A DNA stretch of 64,000 nt, from the NCBI GenBank assembly GCA_018857735.1, contig JABMCL010003304.1, positions 543,501-607,500 of the forward strand, in the 5' to 3' direction. Numbering within the stretch: the first letter of the stretch is position 1; each line of letters opens with the position of its first letter. The notes under the pieces were generated by a model. The model did not search any database and was not told the origin of the DNA. It saw only the letters and a program-made list of their open reading frames with translations. Positions 61,593 through 64,000 of the stretch are shown piece by piece. Position numbers and translations under genes: made by a program. Source of the stretch: Alviniconcha marisindica. Taxonomy: Eukaryota; Mollusca; Gastropoda; Provannidae.

Positions 61593-64000
61593 ATTTCTGC
61601 GATTTTGACCCCAAACTATCCTTAGGGGTGTACACTCTGACATTTAACCAGTTTACGCTGTCAGCCCTCACACTTCCCTCAATTTCAGTTTTGTCCTGCA
61701 GTTCACTGATCCCATCTGAGGATGGTGGTGAGAGACCACTCAAGATGGAGACACTGAAGCATTTATTTGCCCAGCACCTCAACTGGACTAGTCTAGTGGT
61801 CCACTCCATATTTACCATCTCTGATGACAGTGGAAGGGCCAGTCATGATGGGAGTCCTGGAAGTGTCCCCAAAACACCTCAATCAGACTGTCTGGGGGTC
61901 CACTCTATACTTACCCTGTCTGATGATAGTGGAGGGGCCAGTCATGATGGGGTCTTTAAAGTCTCAGTGCCCATTCACATCACACCTCAGAGGGACTAGT
62001 CTGGGGTCTACTCCACCAGTCATGATGGGGTCCTGAAAACCTCAGTGTCCATACAGCAACTTGATGGCACTAGCCTGGAGTTCTACTCCATATTTACCCT
62101 GTCTGATGACAGTGGTGGGGCCAGTCATGGTTGAGTCCAGGAAGTGCCTGCACACCTTAATGAGACTGTCTGGGGCCTACTCAGTACTTACCCTGTCTGA
62201 TGACAGTGGTGGGGCCAGTCATGGTGGAGTCCTGAAATTAGTGGAAGTGTCTGCACACCTCAGTGAGACTGTCTAGGGTCCATTCCATAGTTATCCTGTC
62301 TGATGACAGTGGTGGGGCCAGTCATGGTGGAGTTCTGAAATTAGTGGAAGTGTCTGCACACCTGAATGAGACTGTCTGGGGTCCATTCCATAGTTACTGT
62401 GTCTGATGACAGTGGTGGGGACAGTCATGGTGGAGTCCTGAAACTAATGGAAGTGTCTGCACACCTCAGTGAAACTGTCTAGGGGTCCATTCCATAGTTA
62501 CCCTGTCTGATGACAGTGGTGGGGCCAGCCATGGTGGAGTCTTGGAAGTGTCCACACAGCATGCACCTCAGTGAGACTGTCTGGGGTCCATTCCATAGTT
62601 ACCGTGTCTGATGACAGTGGTAGAGCCAGTCATGGCAGGAGTCCTGGAAGTGTCTGCACACCTCACTGAGACTATCTGGGGGGTCCACTCAGTACTTTAC
62701 CTCTCTGATGTCAGCAGTGGGGCCAGTCATGGTGGAGTCCTGGAAGTGTCCACACAGTGCACACCTTAATGAGACTGGGGGTCTACTCAGTACTCACCCT
62801 GTCTGATGACAGTGGTGGGGCCAGTCACAGCAGAGTCCTGGAATTATCTGCACACGTCAATACGACTGTCTGGCGATCCATTTAGTACTTACCCTGTCTG
62901 ATGGTAGTGGTGGGGCCAGTCATGATGGAGTCCTGGAAGTGTCGGTGTCTGCGCAGCGCCTCAATGGGACTGCTCTGGGGGTCCCCTCCATGCTCGTAGG
63001 TCTTCTGAATCCTCACCTCCTCACTGTCCAGGTGCTGCACCACAGCTTGGGCATCCTTCATGAACTTCTCCACATCCTGGACAACAAGAAAATTAAGCCA
63101 TCACTGACCTACTTGCTTCCTTCAGGATTTTTCACACAATTAATTACGCAGAGAAGGTACACTATCACGGAGTTTATTTTTATGGCGTTACAAAGAGAGA
63201 GAATAAACTGTCATGGGTCAACTTGCTTCCTTCAGGATTTTTCACACACTTAATTACACAGAGAAGGTACACTATCATGGAGTTTACTTTTGTGGAGTTA
63301 CAGAGAGAGAGAGAATAAACTGTCGCTGGTTAGGTCAATGCTCCACTAAGTCTCCACACTTCAAAGCATGAGAAAATAATCTGTCATTGAAAAAATTATT
63401 GCTTCCATTGTGAGTCTATTATCAATGACAGGCTTATCCTTTAAGTACATATCCACGTTATGAAACAAAGGGATACAATACTCTGTCATTGGCATATTAA
63501 ACCACAATATTAAACCACAAGTATGAGGCACTCTTCACAAACTGCCCATTAATCATAGAGATTTACTTGATAATATGAAATCAGCTCCACAGTTCAACTG
63601 TTTTCTGAGCTACACTCGCCCCGGTATGACGTTCACAGTAAGAGACTTTGCCACTGTGTCCACTGAAAATTTAAAGGGGATGATGCATACGTATAAGCAC
63701 CGACTGTGGGAACTGTAAAGCATCACAACACCGCCACCCACCTGTCTGCAGTTTCCTCTCAGCTAACTACAGCACTATGTAACTGGGTCCATGGGTCCAC
63801 CCCTTGCACCCCTTCCCATTTCCAGGGATTAAAATCCCTACCTTGGTCATGACACTGTGGTTTCCCTCCCAAATGGATTGGTTCCTGGAGTATCTGAGTC
63901 AATACATCACTACCTGCCCTTGCACACAAATGTCCTCAAAATGTCTTACCAGTCTGTTGTGGAGCCAGAGGCGGTGGCTGTACTGCAGAGAGCCGCCAAG
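47900..64000 (-). CDS. SESTD1: SESTD1 orthologue, multi-exon, 5' end outside window
   Basis: Twelve GT-AG exons on the minus strand join in frame into about 780 codons; the start and most of the SEC14 domain lie beyond base 64000. The order matches vertebrate SESTD1: end of the CRAL-TRIO/SEC14 domain (GGSLQYSHRLWLHNRL), spectrin-type helical repeats, then a disordered tail. Family-specific landmarks are DWVLGPG, GKDIT, DVRRLRLQQLLQL, TYDYGKQLLQA and ALLERLALPVLTYDG. From the family: SESTD1 is a cytoplasmic phospholipid-binding adaptor linked to TRPC4/5 channels and to Dact1/Vangl2 and Rho/Rac signalling in planar polarity; that role is inferred by orthology. The tail after the last repeat (about 230 residues, Ser/Arg/Pro-rich) is longer than I recall for the vertebrate protein. 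CCDC141 follows downstream on the same strand. Trio/Kalirin also combine SEC14 and spectrin repeats but fit less well. Confidence 0.92.
48072..48224 (-). CDS. SESTD1 alternative or decayed terminal exon, copy A
   Basis: Homologous to copy B from the acceptor (TTTCTTTGCAGCAGATCAAA) through the end. It lacks about 8 bases relative to copy B, so its frame shifts, and TGA is CGG. Read from the same phase it gives 50 codons starting QIKVLPATHS and ending at TGA. It could be an alternative C terminus or a relic. An ATTAAA-like signal on the minus strand lies near 48046, just past its stop. Confidence 0.35.
   Translation of the reverse strand, partial: QIKVLPATHSAHPSLRFQLRQAVNSAKHRLPVYRPFSHPLLTNPFPTLLH
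48630..50750. repeat. Tandem array, about 100-bp unit, about 18 copies
   Basis: Diverged units with ctgtgccgaagtgtcatgcc, cgtgcctctacaaggcagca, gctaggagtcccctaggtac and actccaacaggtgtaaactt. It lies in the last SESTD1 intron between e11 and the terminal exons. From 50760 to 51685 only short CA runs are seen. Confidence 0.92.
51686..52289 (-). CDS. SESTD1: SESTD1 exon e11: last conserved helix and disordered tail
   Basis: 604 bases, phase 2 to 0, about 201 codons. The first 45 residues (DTIRNRLRKLDRKMGEAERY) match the final helix of vertebrate SESTD1 (AENIRDRMKLVNLKRQQL). The rest is rich in Ser, Arg, Pro and Asp, with a basic cluster RRRRSDPLGFSRRRSGSSRS that could be a phosphorylation or 14-3-3-type site. 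It ends PQQLQQ before GTAGGT. Length and composition suggest a disordered tail specific to this lineage. Confidence 0.9.
52462..52649 (-). CDS. SESTD1: SESTD1 exon e10
   Basis: 188 bases, phase 0 to 2. It ends QMGRALLERLALPVLTYDG, matching AVGKSLLDRLTVPVVYPDG near the C terminus of vertebrate SESTD1. The donor GTAAGT splits the final Gly codon, which e11 completes. Confidence 0.93.
52840..53100. repeat. Fragment of a dispersed element in SESTD1 intron 9
   Basis: Contains tcatcagggtggtctttcat and ttccactgtaa, also found in CCDC141 sequence near 6052-6093 (tcatcagggtggtctttata, ttccactgta). A 50-base internal duplication (cattgacatggaatatgaag / cactgacatggaaatacgaa) is present at 52908-52998. 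Confidence 0.6.
53343..53534 (-). CDS. SESTD1: SESTD1 exon e9: spectrin repeat, second half
   Basis: 192 bases, phase 0-0. GTYDYGKQLLQASMVLRRSL is nearly identical to the vertebrate [20 protein letters not shown]. It ends RLTVSSLFLTASDK before a GTACCT donor. Same length as CCDC141 exon 7. Confidence 0.95.
54132..54254 (-). CDS. SESTD1: SESTD1 exon e8: spectrin repeat, first half
   Basis: 123 bases, phase 0-0. AIDWIEELCEVMVRTHNDMG aligns with AVEWLSELLDALLKTHIRLG of vertebrate SESTD1, followed by AQEADALQEDNRKFEATAS. Donor GTGAGT. Confidence 0.95.
54755..55388. repeat. Tandem repeat, 217-221-bp unit, three copies
   Basis: Near-identical units beginning tactatttgtac and containing gtgtgggtctgtctgcacat, gagaaaggggcgtgttatat and catcacttgct(a/g)gaaatag, separated by GT runs. 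In the SESTD1 intron between e7 and e8. Confidence 0.95.
55448..55689 (-). CDS. SESTD1: SESTD1 exon e7: repeat, second half
   Basis: 242 bases, phase 1 to 0. It contains GQSLLDEMSRP, AFGKDITPDY and CDELADVRRLRLQQLLQL, the best-conserved block against vertebrate SESTD1 (GQGLLDQIS, AYGKDVT, CEDMVDVRRLKMLQMVQL). Donor GTGAGA. The matching CCDC141 exon 5 is 245 bases with the same phases. Confidence 0.95.
56119..56185 (-). mobile_element. TAGACAGACGTTAAA-type repeat tail, copy 3
   Basis: Minus strand: GTGGCCCTGTGCGGTAGAC, then AGACGTTAAATTCCAATTAG, then TTAGT/TAACC simple units. It abuts the donor-site array of e6. Confidence 0.65.
56275..58026 (-). repeat. Donor-site minisatellite of SESTD1 exon e6, about 26 copies
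   Basis: 65-66-bp units, minus-strand core GTGCCTGTGGTCAGTACC plus AGCTTTCCTTTCTTCAGTCA. The first unit is the genuine e6 donor (CCTGTG/GTCAGT), so most copies carry the same potential 5' splice site. Many units are 66 bases (22 codons), keeping frames open across the array. Confidence 0.93.
58027..58141 (-). CDS. SESTD1: SESTD1 exon e6: next repeat, first half
   Basis: 115 bases, phase 0 to 1. FGNRLDDLLELVCSDVV aligns with QLDGLLGMLCVDVA of vertebrate SESTD1. The donor, CCTGTG/GTCAGT, is weak-looking and is the first unit of a roughly 26-copy minisatellite. Without splicing, the exon reads on for hundreds of codons into the array; the clean phase-1 join to e7 supports splicing here. Confidence 0.88.
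58160..58950. repeat. Minisatellite, about 37-bp unit
   Basis: About 20 copies of caccttgctcaccatcatga plus gggcacatgcacactgt with length variants, in the intron just upstream of the e6 acceptor. From 58951 to 59270 nothing is recognised except a G tract at 59166-59181. Confidence 0.93.
59270..59505. repeat. Minisatellite, about 45-bp unit, five copies
   Basis: Units share aggtgatctatcattagaga and agtcacccataac, just downstream of the e5 donor but not including it. Confidence 0.92.
59530..59721 (-). CDS. SESTD1: SESTD1 exon e5: spectrin repeat, second half
   Basis: 192 bases, phase 0-0, 64 codons, ending RRRTLLITSVRFHRLAED, the usual last-helix signature (R--LL--SV-FH--A-D). It pairs with e4 to make a 105-residue repeat. 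Same length and ending as CCDC141 exon 3. Donor GTGAGT. Confidence 0.92.
59872..59920 (-). mobile_element. SINE-like 3' tail, copy 8
   Basis: Minus strand: TTTGCCCTTTTATTAGTTA, then CATGGTTGACTGGGTCTTAA. Otherwise the intron 59722-60462 shows nothing. Confidence 0.55.
60463..60585 (-). CDS. SESTD1: SESTD1 exon e4: spectrin repeat, first half
   Basis: 123 bases, phase 0-0, 41 codons. VVDWVLGPGEKLLSSHTDIG matches VVNWLEGPGSEQL---WGIG of vertebrate SESTD1; Trp at residue 4 and D-I-G at 18-20 are the classical spectrin positions. It has the same length and register as CCDC141 exon 2. Donor GTGAGT. Confidence 0.92.
60920..61158 (-). CDS. SESTD1: SESTD1 exon e3: first spectrin-type segment
   Basis: 239 bases, phase 1 to 0. 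It encodes REVLNQLQRSVV, an acidic low-complexity stretch (RSSEEEPIPTLD), then a helical segment LEQRVDNLRDLLDQRDKTLN typical of a spectrin repeat. The acceptor follows a short pyrimidine tract ending in CAG; the donor is GTCAGT. Confidence 0.88.
61482..61590. repeat. CA microsatellite
   Basis: CA run with few interruptions. It is preceded by a roughly 180-base direct duplication (61180-61290 and 61350-61470) sharing gcattaaa, tgttagaaa(a/g)gtttgct and gacaactggggcatttgc. Confidence 0.96.
61700..62892 (-). repeat. Donor-site array of SESTD1 exon e2, about 11 extra copies
   Basis: Units of about 93-105 bases, plus-strand core ttaccctgtctgatgacag, tggtggggccagtcatgg and gtcctggaagtgtctgcaca. 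Each repeats the last 85 or so bases of e2 with its donor. A GT at the junction is kept in most copies (for example near 62795, 62499, 62187, 62094, 61911) and lost near 62291. Confidence 0.92.
62893..63076 (-). CDS. SESTD1: SESTD1 exon e2: linker after SEC14
   Basis: 184 bases, phase 0 to 1, beginning DVEKFMKDAQAVVQHL (compare VFEKFTKESTSLLDEL in vertebrate SESTD1) and ending MTGPTTTIRQ before a GTAAGT donor. The last part of this exon plus the donor is repeated about eleven more times downstream (61.7-62.9 kb). Reading past the donor meets a stop within a few codons. Confidence 0.88.
63950..64000 (-). CDS. SESTD1: SESTD1 exon e1 (partial): end of SEC14 domain
   Basis: Seventeen codons, LGGSLQYSHRLWLHNRL, are visible before a GTAAGA donor. 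They match the FGGSL-Y-H--WL--RL end of the SEC14 domain of SESTD1. The acceptor and all upstream exons lie outside the window. The exon ends in phase 0. Confidence 0.85.

Overview
The window is eukaryotic genomic DNA from an invertebrate, most likely a mollusc and probably a gastropod. The reasons are small coding exons split by long introns with GT-AG borders, very dense CA/GT and CT/GA microsatellites, G/C homopolymers over 30 bases long, and short dispersed elements ending in TGACTGGGCGTTAAA- or TAGACAGGACGTTAAA-like tails, a type I associate with molluscs. The species assignment is inference.

Two genes, both on the minus strand and both running off the window, account for all the coding sequence I can support. 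From 64000 down to about 47900 is the 3' two-thirds of an orthologue of SESTD1 (SEC14 and spectrin-domain protein 1). It shows the last residues of the CRAL-TRIO/SEC14 domain, spectrin-type repeats, a long Ser/Arg/Pro-rich tail exon, and a short terminal coding exon that exists in three tandem copies. From 37439 down to 417, continuing beyond base 1, is the 5' part of an orthologue of CCDC141 (CAMDI): start codon, conserved N-terminal segment, and spectrin-like repeats. In human these two genes are also neighbours, in the same order and orientation, on 2q31.2, so the linkage appears to predate the mollusc-vertebrate split.

The two genes are also paralogues. A run of seven consecutive exons in SESTD1 matches seven in CCDC141 in length, almost all in phase (123, 192, 115/109, 242/245, 123/120, 192 and 188/198 bases), and in alignable protein sequence. 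In both genes each spectrin-like repeat is encoded by a pair of exons totalling about 105 or about 118 codons.

Layout: 1-18.6 kb, CCDC141 exons 2-16 (including a duplicated exon pair, 14a/14b) with several intronic minisatellites; 18.6-37.3 kb, the 18.7 kb first intron, full of microsatellites, SINE-like tails, a 181-bp inverted-repeat element and a 1.45 kb array of 35-bp units; 37.3-37.44 kb, first coding exon; 37.44-47.9 kb, intergenic or UTR, repeat-rich with no gene seen; 47.6-48.2 kb, three copies of the SESTD1 terminal exon; 48.6-50.75 kb, a roughly 100-bp array inside the last SESTD1 intron; 51.7-64 kb, the other SESTD1 exons.

The most unusual feature is a recurrent architecture: at three exons (SESTD1 e2 and e6, CCDC141 e10), and probably a fourth (CCDC141 e5), the exon's 3' end with its 5' splice site has been amplified into a tandem array running into the intron, leaving up to dozens of decoy donor sites. 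Together with the duplicated internal exon and the triplicated terminal exon, this suggests a locus shaped by splice-site-proximal tandem duplication.
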